NCBI GenBank assembly: GCA_000964245.1 | Contig: LANB01000001.1 | Coordinates: forward strand, 2,198,392 to 2,262,391 | DNA length: 64,000 nt | Source of the DNA: Cellvibrionaceae bacterium 1162T.S.0a.05 | Lineage (GTDB): Bacteria > Pseudomonadota > Gammaproteobacteria > Pseudomonadales > Cellvibrionaceae | Direction: 5' to 3' | In this document: piece after piece, positions 55,325-64,000 of the stretch | How the letters are laid out: each line of letters starts with the position of its first letter | Numbering within the stretch: the stretch's first letter is position 1 | The notes under the pieces: generated by a model | What the model saw: the letters and a program-made list of their open reading frames with translations, nothing else | What the model was told of the DNA's origin: nothing | Database searches by the model: none | Made by a program: the position numbers and the translations under genes

Positions 55325-56665
55325 TTGCTCGTGGACAAATTATATTTATTACTTCCATCTTTCCTCCAAAATATAGCGCTCACTCTTTACGGAATACAAA
55401 TGTATCGCCAAAGATTTGTTGGGGAAATACCAAAGGAATATTCTAAGCTTGGTCAATTACGTTGCTCGCCATCTGAAAATGATTTTGAAATTCAAGAGCT
55501 ATTGCTGAATAAGTTGTTAGCTCATGCAGTGAAAAATGTCCCTTTTTACAGGAGTTGTGTTGAGGAGAGGGGGCTTAGCCTTGGAGACGTAAACAGCAAA
55601 AACTATGAGCAGATATTTCCCGTATTAAGTAAGCAAGATATCGTAAGTGATCCTCAGAGTTTTTTTGCGATTGACAAAGGCTCAAAGAAAGATAGTTTTA
55701 TTCTCTCCACAAGTGGGAGCAGTGGAACTCCTTTGCGGATATTGACCAATAAACAAGCTAGAAGAATCAATTATAGGTATTATGAATTTTTGTTAAAGGA
55801 ATTTGGTGCGAGCTACCGGGAAAGAAGTACAACATTTGCTGGCCGGGTTTTGTATAAAAATCTGACTAATGGAGTTTCGCGATATGATTATTATAACTCC
55901 ACTCAATACCTTTCATCCTATTTTTTATCTGAAACATCTGTTAATAGCTATTTTGATGCTATCTGTTCCTGGAAGCCTAAGTTTATTGATGCGTATCCAT
56001 CTATTATTGGCCAGTTCGTAGATTTGTGTTTGCAGAAAAATCTAAAACTAAACTTTTCACCGAAGTTTGTTCTGACAAGCTCGGAGACGCTGACCAAAGC
56101 GGTAAGAAATAAAATCGAAAACTTTTTTGGATGCCCTGTTGTTGATCATTATGGATGTACCGAGATGGCCATTTCGGCTTTTTCAGATGGAGGAGATTAT
56201 TATCTTGATCCAAAGTACGCAAAAGTTGAATTGGTATCAGTTGGGGAAAATATTTATAAGGTTATTGCGACGGGACTGTTCAACTATGCAATGCCTCTTA
56301 TTCGTTATGATATCGGTGACACTGTATCACTCTCGGAGCCGGGAAATCCATACAAGTTTAATGCAGTAGAAGGCCGGCTTGATGACTTGGTGGTTACACC
56401 GGAGGGGCGAAAAATTGGTAGACTAGATCCGTGCTTTAAGGGTATTCAAGGAGTAAGATATTCTCAGGTAATACAGAAAAGTTTAACGGAAATAGAAATC
56501 AAGGTTGTTCTTGATGATGAGCATGCTGACTTATTTATTATTGATGATCTTTTGAAAAATTTTGCGCAGAGAACGTCAGATAAGATTAATTTCACTGTAA
56601 CGTTAGTTAATGATATTGAAAGGTCTGCAAATGGAAAATTTAAATCTGTGGTCTCGTTGATGTGA
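55325..56665 (+). CDS. CapK/PaaK-like AMP-forming ligase
   Basis: A 446-residue protein of the phenylacetate-CoA ligase-like family, the capsule-associated CapK branch. Adenylation motifs are visible: the Ser/Gly loop STSGSSGTPLRI, VVDHYGCTE, and the C-terminal motif RLDDLVVTPEGRKIG. In exopolysaccharide clusters such genes may attach an acyl or carboxylic group to the sugar or carrier. The TTG start (AGAG seven bases upstream) is tentative; GTG 55331 is an alternative. AT-rich like its neighbours. Confidence 0.85.
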   Translation: MLVDKLYLLLPSFLQNIALTLYGIQMYRQRFVGEIPKEYSKLGQLRCSPSENDFEIQELLLNKLLAHAVKNVPFYRSCVEERGLSLGDVNSKNYEQIFPVLSKQDIVSDPQSFFAIDKGSKKDSFILSTSGSSGTPLRILTNKQARRINYRYYEFLLKEFGASYRERSTTFAGRVLYKNLTNGVSRYDYYNSTQYLSSYFLSETSVNSYFDAICSWKPKFIDAYPSIIGQFVDLCLQKNLKLNFSPKFVLTSSETLTKAVRNKIENFFGCPVVDHYGCTEMAISAFSDGGDYYLDPKYAKVELVSVGENIYKVIATGLFNYAMPLIRYDIGDTVSLSEPGNPYKFNAVEGRLDDLVVTPEGRKIGRLDPCFKGIQGVRYSQVIQKSLTEIEIKVVLDDEHADLFIIDDLLKNFAQRTSDKINFTVTLVNDIERSANGKFKSVVSLM

Positions 56666-56732
56666 TTAGGTTTTAATTTTTTTAGAAATAATCAACAGTT
56701 AATAAACTAGAGAAATGTAAGGTAGATTGTAT

Positions 56733-57578
56733 ATGCAGGGGTCCAAGCTGGGGCGTGTTTTCAACGAAAGTATCAGGAATATCGCTCGTGAAATTAAGGT
56801 GACTTTAACGCCTCCTGCGTCACCTGATAAATGGTTGTTTCTTGTAGGTTGTTATAATTCAGGAACAACTCTATTGGCTGAGCTGCTGTCAAAGCATGAT
56901 GAAATTGGAGCTTTGCCGACTGAGGGGCACTTTATCACTGATGAATTTGTTAAGGATTATGATATTGGTATTCCTCGTATGTGGTGGAAGGGGGAGCACC
57001 TGTTTCGTCTTACCGAGAACGACGAAGGTCCAGACCCTGTCAGAATTAAGAAAGAATGGGCAATGAGGTTGGATCGCAGCAAGCCGGTCTATTTAGAGAA
57101 ATCGCCACCAAATAGTGCTCGGACACGCTGGTTTCAGAAACACTTTTCTAATGCCTATTTCGTTGCAATTGTAAGGAACGGGTATGCAGTTGCGGAGGGT
57201 ATTTCCAGAAAGGGAGATCCGAAGCATCTAGTAAATAGTTGGCCTATTGAAGACTCTATAATGCAATGGAAAAGAAATAATGAAGTATTGCTTGAGGATG
57301 AGCCTTACTTAAAGAATCTAAAATGGATTAAGTACGAAGATCTCGCTGCTAATCCTCAAGAAGTTTTAAATGATATCTGTAAGTTTGTTGGAATATCCGA
57401 ATTCAGTAATTTTGATTCCGATGGAAAATTTTCTATTCATGAGCGGGAGGAGTCAGTAAAAGATCTAAATCAAATCAGCATCGATAGGTTAAGCCCAAAA
57501 CAGATAGAAATCATAAATAGCAAGGCGGGTGAGATGTTAAAGCGTTTTGGGTATGAAATCTTACCAGTTGAGGCTTAG
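56733..57578 (+). CDS. Sulfotransferase (first of three)
   Basis: A 281-residue PAPS-dependent sulfotransferase of the Sulfotransfer_3 type. The 5'-phosphosulfate loop is LVGCYNSGTTLLAELLSKH; the 3'-phosphate motif is VAIVRNGYAVAEGISRK. It lacks TM segments. It probably sulfates sugars of the polymer. ATG 56733 is chosen; TTG 56727 is in frame just upstream. Confidence 0.9.
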   Translation: MQGSKLGRVFNESIRNIAREIKVTLTPPASPDKWLFLVGCYNSGTTLLAELLSKHDEIGALPTEGHFITDEFVKDYDIGIPRMWWKGEHLFRLTENDEGPDPVRIKKEWAMRLDRSKPVYLEKSPPNSARTRWFQKHFSNAYFVAIVRNGYAVAEGISRKGDPKHLVNSWPIEDSIMQWKRNNEVLLEDEPYLKNLKWIKYEDLAANPQEVLNDICKFVGISEFSNFDSDGKFSIHEREESVKDLNQISIDRLSPKQIEIINSKAGEMLKRFGYEILPVEA

Positions 57579-57591
57579 TTTCCGGGTTTTC

Positions 57592-59058
57592 CTATCTTAC
57601 CCTTAAAATTAGATTTTGTAGGCTCTCTTTTGTGGATTTGTTCATGTAGAAAAAAAGCGCAAGGGTTAGTGTGTAGATTGTGCAAAGAGAAGTTTTTGCG
57701 ATAGCAGACCAACCAAGACTGAGCGAAGATAATCCACTGAAAATATCAATAGCACATGCTGCCACAGATAGTCCCAAAGCTTTATACATAAACCCAGTGC
57801 TGATTTTAATATCCAGATAATGTCGGCTCCATAAATAAGTAACGCCGTAGATGGCAACGTTGGCCGCTAATAGTCCATACGCAGCACCAACAAAGCCGCC
57901 TTTAGGTATAAATGCCAAATAGATTGCTGTAAGTAAAATTGCGTTGATATATTTAATGTACGTTATTTTGATGGTTTTATCCGACGCGAGAAACCAAAAA
58001 TTAAAGAACAGGCCCAGGCAGTAGAATACGCTGGCATAAGTGAGGGGTAAGAGGGCTTTAGCGGCCAAGTGAAAAGCGCTATCTGCCATCACTTTAATCA
58101 CTGTATCGCCGAGTATTCCTACACCGGTTGCAGAAAAAAATAGAAACCCTGCTATAAAATCAAAAACTCGTTGGAATTCAAAATTCTTATTCGTTGAGTT
58201 ATTTAATAATTTGAATCGTTCAGTCTGCCACCATTGAGAGAACGGTTGCCAGATTACCAGACCCACTATCATTGCAAGACGGTTCGCAAGCTCAAAAAGC
58301 CCAACATCGTCCAATCCGGCGTAAATCCGAATAAAAAAACGATTGCAGGATGTGGCGTAGAGGGCCGCAGCCCCAGCTAACCATAATGGCCATGAGAAGC
58401 GAAATAGCCTGACTATTAGAGTTTTATCTATTCTAAAGCCGCATTGGTACAAGATATAGCTGGAAAAGATCACAGTGAAAAGTGCTGAAGCAGTAATGTT
58501 GCTTACAATAGCGCCCATCACTCCCTTGTTAAGGAAAACAATAAGCCATATGTTCAAGCTTAATTGCACTGCTAGTTTAGCAATAGATGAAAAGACGAAC
58601 AAATAGGGCCTTTCCAGTAGGCGCAAGTAAGTCATTCCATAGTACTCAATGCCGCTACCAAAAAGTAAAAACCCGTATATTGCGAGGTATATCGACAGCG
58701 TTGAGTCGCCAAAAATAAGGTGTGCTAACGGCTTTTGTGCTGAAAAAATTATTACAAAACCAATTGAGCTAAAAAAAGCCGTAATGATGAGTGACGTAGA
58801 AAGAACGGTTTTTCGAAGATTTTCGTCATCGTGCTCATAGTAAAAGCGCGGTATCGCCTGAGCGAAACGAGCACCTATAACGAGTTCGAAGATTGATATC
58901 GAGAGTGTTAGTAAAGAAATAATCCCATAGTCTGCAGGCCCAAGGTAGCTCGTATAAATGGGTAGCATGACAAAACCAACAAGTTGTCGAATAAATGTGC
59001 CTGCGGTATAAATCGCGATCACTTTGGATGTGCGTTTTGGCTGCGTTTGTTTTTTCAC
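57592..59058 (-). CDS. Polysaccharide flippase, Wzx/MATE-like
   Basis: A 488-residue protein with about 12-14 TM helices of the polysaccharide biosynthesis flippase family. It begins with a Lys/Arg-rich cytosolic start and VIAIYTAGTFIRQLVGFVML. It moves undecaprenyl-linked repeat units to the periplasm. Its start overlaps the upstream glycosyltransferase stop by four bases, forming a minus-strand operon with the sulfotransferase at 60.2-61 kb. Confidence 0.93.
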   Translation of the reverse strand: MKKQTQPKRTSKVIAIYTAGTFIRQLVGFVMLPIYTSYLGPADYGIISLLTLSISIFELVIGARFAQAIPRFYYEHDDENLRKTVLSTSLIITAFFSSIGFVIIFSAQKPLAHLIFGDSTLSIYLAIYGFLLFGSGIEYYGMTYLRLLERPYLFVFSSIAKLAVQLSLNIWLIVFLNKGVMGAIVSNITASALFTVIFSSYILYQCGFRIDKTLIVRLFRFSWPLWLAGAAALYATSCNRFFIRIYAGLDDVGLFELANRLAMIVGLVIWQPFSQWWQTERFKLLNNSTNKNFEFQRVFDFIAGFLFFSATGVGILGDTVIKVMADSAFHLAAKALLPLTYASVFYCLGLFFNFWFLASDKTIKITYIKYINAILLTAIYLAFIPKGGFVGAAYGLLAANVAIYGVTYLWSRHYLDIKISTGFMYKALGLSVAACAIDIFSGLSSLSLGWSAIAKTSLCTIYTLTLALFFYMNKSTKESLQNLILRVR

Positions 59059-60203
59059 TTGCCTAATACTTTACTAAAAACTCTTAAAAGAGCCTCGTGG
59101 GTGTGTTGTAATTGGTAATATTCTTTCTGTATTTCTTCCGCCTTTTTACCGAGCTGTATTCGTTTGGTGGGGTCCTTTATCAGTTTTTCTATCTGATTTG
59201 CAGCAGATTCAATATCATCTTCTTTGTAAATCAATCCGGTTTCATCGTGTGTGGTCGCGCCGCAAACCGAGGGATTGTCTGGCACAACAACAGGTAATTG
59301 CGCTTGCATGTACTCCAGAATCGAAAGAGAGTAGCCAACTTCGCCTTTGCTCGGGTGAAAGGCGATATCGCAAATTGGCAATATTTGTGGAATATTATTC
59401 ACACGCCCTGGCAAGCTTACATTGTTTTCTATTCCCATTTTTCGAGATTGATCTCTGAACATTTCAAGGTGTGGACCTTCGCCACAGTATAAATAATGAA
59501 GACCGGTGTAACCTCTATTGATGACCAATTCGTGAACGGTTTTTAATGCGAATTCTACACCTTTATAGGTGTTGGCACGCCCGGTTGAGATAAGTAAGGT
59601 TGTGTAAGAGATGCTGTCTCGAATTGGTAATTTTTTTTCGATTGTATCCAAATCGCTGACTGTGTTGATGCCGTTTTGGGCAGAGAAACATTTTTTTAAA
59701 GGTAAGCAGGCAACTTCATGTAGGCGGTTGCACACAAAATCGGTTGCACCAATAGCAGCATCGCAATTTATGCCGGGAATACGCGATCTTAACGATTTTA
59801 TGATTTTCTTTAGTCCGCGAGGCTTGGTGCGTAAGCCGGGAGTGTGGTCGTGAATGATAATGCTCTTTACGCCAGCGGCCCTATAAAAAATATAGCGCCA
59901 GCTCGACGTTGGCCAGTCTGAAAAGTAAAGTGTTTTAACTTTAAGTTTTTTGATGAATTTTAATTGGCGAACTATGGAAAGTCGGCTGGAATTTGAAAAT
60001 GAAAAATGATGTATTTGTAAGTTTGACTCTTCAATACTTTTCGGGATTTTGCTGATGCTGGGATAAGCTAGCGCGGTGTTGAATGTGTGCGAGTACTTTT
60101 TGTCTATAGCGACCCAAAAACTTTCCATTAGCCACCACGCATACCCCACTGCTGAATCATAGTTGGCTACACAGAGAAGCGTTTCCTTGTTTGATTTACT
60201 CAT
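59055..60203 (-). CDS. Glycosyltransferase family 4 (second)
   Basis: A GT-B glycosyltransferase of about 382 residues with IHDHTPGLRTKPRG in the N-domain and LLISTGRANTYKGVEFAL plus FHPSKGEVGYSLSILEYMQAQ in the C-domain. ATG 60203 is preferred over TTG 60209. It overlaps the sulfotransferase upstream by eight bases and the flippase downstream by four, so three genes are coupled. Confidence 0.92.
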   Translation of the reverse strand: MSKSNKETLLCVANYDSAVGYAWWLMESFWVAIDKKYSHTFNTALAYPSISKIPKSIEESNLQIHHFSFSNSSRLSIVRQLKFIKKLKVKTLYFSDWPTSSWRYIFYRAAGVKSIIIHDHTPGLRTKPRGLKKIIKSLRSRIPGINCDAAIGATDFVCNRLHEVACLPLKKCFSAQNGINTVSDLDTIEKKLPIRDSISYTTLLISTGRANTYKGVEFALKTVHELVINRGYTGLHYLYCGEGPHLEMFRDQSRKMGIENNVSLPGRVNNIPQILPICDIAFHPSKGEVGYSLSILEYMQAQLPVVVPDNPSVCGATTHDETGLIYKEDDIESAANQIEKLIKDPTKRIQLGKKAEEIQKEYYQLQHTHEALLRVFSKVLGK

Positions 60204-60966
60204 AGTCAACGAAATTTCTGTTTAGTACAGTCTTCCGGTGTAATCCATCGAACTGATAGCCTAATGAAACAATATCAAATTTGTAAAGATCGTAAACTTT
60301 TTTAATTGAATCTTGAGTATAGATCTCGCGATACCCCGCTCGTTTGGAGGCGTTTGTGTGTTTTAAATTTTTGTTTGTTAGTCCTAGCTTATTTGAAATA
60401 TTGTCAAAGTCTTCTTGAATTGTTTCGAAATATCCGATGTAGTCGATGATCGGCTTGTTTTTTCGGTCACAAATGAATTTGTGCTGCGGTCGAAGGTGTA
60501 TGTGGCTGTTTAGTTTCTCTTCGGTTAGCCAATTCATAACAAAGTCGTTAAAATCTTTAACATTGGATAAATTGATTCTGGCCCAGTTCGCGTCATCCTC
60601 ATTCCAACCGCCTCCAGTAAGGTATGAGTAGGCAGAATATAATCTATCCCATGGGTTGCGAACAAATGTAAATTTAAAGCAATTATTAAAGTGTTTGCGC
60701 CCAAAAATAACCCGATACTGTTGTGCAGTGTAGTGGTAAGGCAGTTCTCCGAAGAGACTCAATGCCAGAGATGTACCGGCAGCTTTCGTTATGTGTACAA
60801 ATATGGCCTTGTTTTGGTAGTACCTTCGGAGCGAGAAGTCGCCTTTCTCGGAAGGAAAAACCGTATGTTTAAGGCTTTCTACTTCGCTATAATGGCGCAT
60901 CTTATACAGCCAAAATCGTGCTTCTGAGGGGACGTATTTTTTGTATATGTCTTTGAGGTTGGGCAT
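60196..60966 (-). CDS. Sulfotransferase, family 2 type (second)
   Basis: About 256 residues with the PAPS 5' loop FVHITKAAGTSLALSLFG and 3' motif FTFVRNPWDRLYSAYSYL, typical of Sulfotransfer_2 carbohydrate sulfotransferases. An alternative ATG at 60999 is possible, but AGAGAAG before ATG 60966 is the better site. It is the first gene of the minus-strand operon. Confidence 0.9.
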   Translation of the reverse strand: MPNLKDIYKKYVPSEARFWLYKMRHYSEVESLKHTVFPSEKGDFSLRRYYQNKAIFVHITKAAGTSLALSLFGELPYHYTAQQYRVIFGRKHFNNCFKFTFVRNPWDRLYSAYSYLTGGGWNEDDANWARINLSNVKDFNDFVMNWLTEEKLNSHIHLRPQHKFICDRKNKPIIDYIGYFETIQEDFDNISNKLGLTNKNLKHTNASKRAGYREIYTQDSIKKVYDLYKFDIVSLGYQFDGLHRKTVLNRNFVDYE

Positions 60967-61046
60967 GGCTTCTCTCTCGCTTGCGACGGTATTGTACATG
61001 ACTCATGCTGTGGGAGTTACACTTTTGATAAAGTCGGAAAATTGAA

Positions 61047-61883
61047 ATGTATTTAGCAAAAAATTTCGTTTATTTGGAGCTGCACAAGACCGCATGTACT
61101 CATATTGGGCACTGGATTAGTCAATTTGTTGATGGACAACAAATTGGTAAGCACAATGTGCTACCGAGTCATTTGCGGGATAGGTTTGTATTGGGCTCTA
61201 TCAGAAATCCTTGGGATTGGTATGTGTCTCTATGGGGATATGGCTGTGATAATAAAGGTTCGGTATGGCATCAAAGTCTTGATCGTGTCAATGTGGCTTA
61301 TTATTGGAGGCAGTTGCCAAGCGAAATGGGCGGCGGTAGCGTCGGCATCAAGAACTTTGCCCGTCAATTTTATGAAGATTTGGTGAAGGATATAGAACCT
61401 TGGAGAGCAGCATATAAAGACTCATCAGACCCGAAGTGTTTTAAAAGTTGGTTGAAATTGATGTTTGCTTTTGAACGACGATTTGATGTTCGCGAAGGTT
61501 ATGGCTTCAGCCCTGTGGCAGTATCGAGTGGAATCCTTGGGTACAGGTTTTTAAAGTTTTTTACCAGTTTGGGTGAAAACCTTTACAAAGAGGCTAAGCT
61601 CTCGGACAGAAATGGGCTTTTTGAGGTGTGGGACAAATATAAGCTCCATGGCTTTTTTATTCGTATGGAAGAGCTTGAAGAAGACTTGATTAAAGGGTTG
61701 GATCTTGCGGGTTGTCCACTTTCTAGTGATCAAAAAGGCCAGTTAAGGCAGGCGAAAGAGAACAAAACAAATACTTCATCGCGATTGCCGCCGAGTCACT
61801 ATCATGATGATGAGACAGTCAGAATGATTGCAGAGAGAGAGCGGTTAATAATAGATTTGTTCGATTACAATCCCCCCGTTTAG
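61047..61883 (+). CDS. Sulfotransferase-family protein (third)
   Basis: A 278-residue protein with 5' loop LELHKTACTHIGHWI and 3' motif LGSIRNPWDWYVSLWGYG. It is divergent from the sulfotransferase operon by 80 bases and convergent with the next glycosyltransferase. The loop is less canonical (TACTHI) than in the other two, so activity is likely but less sure. Confidence 0.85.
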   Translation: MYLAKNFVYLELHKTACTHIGHWISQFVDGQQIGKHNVLPSHLRDRFVLGSIRNPWDWYVSLWGYGCDNKGSVWHQSLDRVNVAYYWRQLPSEMGGGSVGIKNFARQFYEDLVKDIEPWRAAYKDSSDPKCFKSWLKLMFAFERRFDVREGYGFSPVAVSSGILGYRFLKFFTSLGENLYKEAKLSDRNGLFEVWDKYKLHGFFIRMEELEEDLIKGLDLAGCPLSSDQKGQLRQAKENKTNTSSRLPPSHYHDDETVRMIAERERLIIDLFDYNPPV

Positions 61884-61920
61884 TTGGTAAGCTCAATTGA
61901 AGAAGATCTGCAATTGCCCC

Positions 61921-63165
61921 TCATTTTATCTGGATAAGCTCGTCGTAAAGAGACTGCATTCGGTTTCCAATCACAGAAATGTCATAATTTTCCTCTACCC
62001 AAAGCCTTGCACGCGAGCGGATCTCAGGCCACTCATGAACTTGCTCGATGAGCGAGCCTAGCTGAGTCTCAATCGCATCACTATTACGATCTTCGACTAA
62101 ATACGCGTTTTCTCCATTGATTACACATTCAGGGATTCCGCCGGTAAAGGTGCTAATAACAATAGCGCCGCAGGCTTGTGCTTCCTGAATCGCGACGCCC
62201 TGGGTTTCTTCATGAAAGCCGTCTTTTGACTTTACGCTGGGGAAAAGAAAAATGTGCGCGTTTTGGTATTCCGTAATTAGCTCTTCTTCACTTAAGCCGC
62301 TGCGAAAGTGAACTTTATCTTTCAGGCCTTGTTCTTTTGCGAAGGCTTCCAATCTGGTTTTTTCTGGGCCAGAGCCAACCAAAGTGTAGTCAAGATCAAA
62401 GCCTTTTCGTGTCAATCGGGCGATTGCGGTTAATGCGTATTCATGCCCCTTGTCAGGGTGGAAGCGGCCAACGCTCAGTATTTTTATTGGGCCACTGGTG
62501 GGGTCTGACTTTTCTGCAAGGGCAAATCGGTTTGTGTCTGTGCCTTGGGGCATTATGCGTAATTTGTCAGAGCTGGCACCGAGCGAAATATACTGTTTTT
62601 TGGCGAATTCAGTGTTTACGAGAATGATATTAGCCAGATTTGTGTACTCAGCACGTTGGTGTTCGCTGAGTGGGCGGACGCCAACCGGTGGAAGCCCGTG
62701 AAATGTAATGACAACCGGGCATTTTTGCGCACGAATGATTGGCAAGAGTTGGTGACCGGCGGGCTCGGAATGGCAGTGGATTAAACTGATGTTTTGGTCT
62801 GTGATGTATGGCGCAAGATTGAGGCTACTCACGATATTGGTGGAGGCAGAGCGATACTGGCTTAGGTATTTTGGTATGCGAATCAAGCCTTTAAGGCTGC
62901 GAATAAGAAAAGATGGGACCAAAAAATTTCGAAAAATATTTCGTTTTCGATCTTTTCCACCTAAGGGGATATAAATTGTATTTGCGGTTAGATTCAATTC
63001 GTCGAGCTTGCTTGCATAAATTTTATCCCCAGGCTGTGTGCTTATAACCCGGACATGGTTTCCGTGGAGGGCCGCCTGTATAACGCTGTTTGCAAGCCAG
63101 GGTTGTATGGTGTTTGGAAATTTCGCAGCAATTATCCAAATATTTTTTTGCATGGAGTTAGTCAT
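61921..63165 (-). CDS. Glycosyltransferase family 4 (third)
   Basis: A 414-residue GT-B enzyme starting with IWIIAAKFPNTIQPWLANS. LIHCHSEPAGHQLLPI and ILSVGRFHPDKGHEYALTA lie mid-chain, and the EX7E-type nucleotide-sugar motif ETQGVAIQEAQACGAIVIST is near the end. It starts just after the partial gene next door on the same strand. It adds a sugar of the polymer. Confidence 0.93.
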   Translation of the reverse strand: MTNSMQKNIWIIAAKFPNTIQPWLANSVIQAALHGNHVRVISTQPGDKIYASKLDELNLTANTIYIPLGGKDRKRNIFRNFLVPSFLIRSLKGLIRIPKYLSQYRSASTNIVSSLNLAPYITDQNISLIHCHSEPAGHQLLPIIRAQKCPVVITFHGLPPVGVRPLSEHQRAEYTNLANIILVNTEFAKKQYISLGASSDKLRIMPQGTDTNRFALAEKSDPTSGPIKILSVGRFHPDKGHEYALTAIARLTRKGFDLDYTLVGSGPEKTRLEAFAKEQGLKDKVHFRSGLSEEELITEYQNAHIFLFPSVKSKDGFHEETQGVAIQEAQACGAIVISTFTGGIPECVINGENAYLVEDRNSDAIETQLGSLIEQVHEWPEIRSRARLWVEENYDISVIGNRMQSLYDELIQIK

Positions 63166-63169
63166 TTAG

Positions 63170-64000
63170 TTAATTTTTAAAAAAATTATTATATAGCCCC
63201 AGTGTTTCAGCGGCAGTAGACGTGATCGTATATTCTTCGGGGAAACCAGGAAGCGTGGAGTTGCCGTCAATCGCTTGAATAACTTTTTCTGCGTAACCTT
63301 CTGGGGAGTGAGTTTGTACCAGGAATTCAGGTTGTTTTTCAAAAAGTTTACTGAGTCCGCCGACATCATGACAAATAAATCGTGTTCCAATCGCAAGGCT
63401 TTCAAGAGCGGTCATCGGCAGGCCCTCATGGTCAGAAGGCATAACAACAGCATGTAGACCATGTATGCAGTTGCGAATATCCATGCGGTGTCCGTGAAAA
63501 ATGATGGGAGCTTTCGTTGCTTGTGCCCGCATTTTCATTTCTGTTTCTAGCTTGCCTTCACCGAAAATATGAAATTGCCATTTTATATCTTTGTGTGTGG
63601 TGACTAATAAATGCGCCATGTCGATGAAAAGGTCGACCCTTTTCACGGGGTCGAGTCGCCCGATTATGCCGATATGTACCGCTTCGGGGTCGTTGAGTTT
63701 GAAGTCGGGTTGTTCAATATCGTGAGAGACATCGCCCGGAGAAATTCCGTTGTTGATGACGTATAGGCGACCTTTTGGAAAGGTTTTCAATAGTTTTTCC
63801 TTTAAATCCGCGCTGACAGCAATGATGCCCTTCTGCAGGTAATTACCGCAAAATTTGTCGAGAGTGGACTGCACTTTTCCCATGCCAGAGGGTTTGAATT
63901 CAGGCGCCCCATGAACCGTTCTCACACACGGTCGCCGCAGCGTGAGTACATTTGCAATGCTGCCAAAAATATTCTCTTTTTGGCGGTGGGTGTGAATTAT
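63170..64000 (-). CDS. Glycosyltransferase family 4 (fourth, 5' end outside window)
   Basis: 276 visible residues of a GT-B glycosyltransferase. The open frame reaches the window edge with IIHTHRQKENIFGSIANV and continues into RTVHGAPEFKP, so the start lies outside; a GTG at 63925 is only an internal codon. IGIIGRLDPVKRVDLFIDMA and HEGLPMTALESLAIGTRFI give the donor-site motifs. It ends four bases before the third GT4. Confidence 0.92.
   Translation of the reverse strand: MIHTHRQKENIFGSIANVLTLRRPCVRTVHGAPEFKPSGMGKVQSTLDKFCGNYLQKGIIAVSADLKEKLLKTFPKGRLYVINNGISPGDVSHDIEQPDFKLNDPEAVHIGIIGRLDPVKRVDLFIDMAHLLVTTHKDIKWQFHIFGEGKLETEMKMRAQATKAPIIFHGHRMDIRNCIHGLHAVVMPSDHEGLPMTALESLAIGTRFICHDVGGLSKLFEKQPEFLVQTHSPEGYAEKVIQAIDGNSTLPGFPEEYTITSTAAETLGLYNNFFKN

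Noticed and set aside
63923-63925. GTG as the start of the last glycosyltransferase
   Set aside because: The same frame continues to the window edge with a GT4-like sequence (IIHTHRQKENIFG), so the gene is cut by the window rather than starting here. I also looked for a frameshift near the GT repeat at 63923-63930; the frame is intact.
1-64000. CRISPR array, prophage, restriction or toxin-antitoxin system
   Set aside because: No spaced repeats, cas, phage structural, nuclease/methyltransferase pair or toxin-antitoxin motifs were seen in any frame.

Overview
The window looks like chromosome of a marine or plant-polymer-associated gammaproteobacterium, probably near Cellvibrionaceae. Four things point there: the core order aroQ-accB-accC-prmA-(DUF3426)-dusB-fis-purH-purD typical of Pseudomonas-like gammaproteobacteria, a large TonB receptor with an N-terminal carboxypeptidase-regulatory-like domain, an exosortase A (XrtA) exopolysaccharide locus, and several sulfotransferases. 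Family assignments are read from motifs by eye; no database search was possible.

Layout. 0-8 kb: a CASTOR/POLLUX-like RCK ion channel, a minus-strand pair (29-aa membrane peptide plus 107-aa protein) behind a CRP/Vfr-like site, a class III nucleotide cyclase with TPR tail, a lipoprotein, a rhomboid protease and a second lipoprotein. 8-18 kb: a probable phosphate-starvation locus with TonB-dependent receptor, internally duplicated beta-helix lipoprotein, di-haem cytochrome c and PhoX-like phosphatase. Pho-box-like 11-bp-phased repeats lie before the receptor and before the cytochrome/PhoX pair. 18-27 kb: an LpxH-like metallophosphoesterase, then a TetR regulator flanked by two identical 17-bp operators, an LpxR-like lipid A deacylase, an RND/MMPL transporter with LolA-like and outer-membrane partners, a third Pho-like promoter before a 45-codon ORF and a DUF481 barrel, and tRNA-Pro(CGG). 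27-36.6 kb: conserved housekeeping genes, all on the minus strand.

36.9-64 kb is an exopolysaccharide island of the XrtA/PEP-CTERM type. It holds an initiating sugar transferase, Wza-like exporter, GNVR chain-length protein, outer-membrane protein, FemAB, deacetylases and exosortase A-EpsI. These are followed by glycosyltransferases, an ATP-grasp protein, a low-Mr tyrosine phosphatase, an O-antigen-ligase-like polymerase, a secreted beta-helix protein, a PaaK/CapK-like ligase, three sulfotransferases, a flippase and two more glycosyltransferases; the last runs off the window. The usual tyrosine autokinase and XrtA-associated ATPase are not seen. A 139-bp MITE with CTAA target duplication sits where the conserved block ends. 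The product is inferred to be a sulfated, partly deacetylated exopolysaccharide.

The strongest candidate for a little-described system is the Pho-like locus at 8.0-17.9 kb: an outer-membrane receptor and surface lipoprotein linked to a di-haem cytochrome and a PhoX-like phosphatase, possibly for taking up and cleaving organic phosphate.
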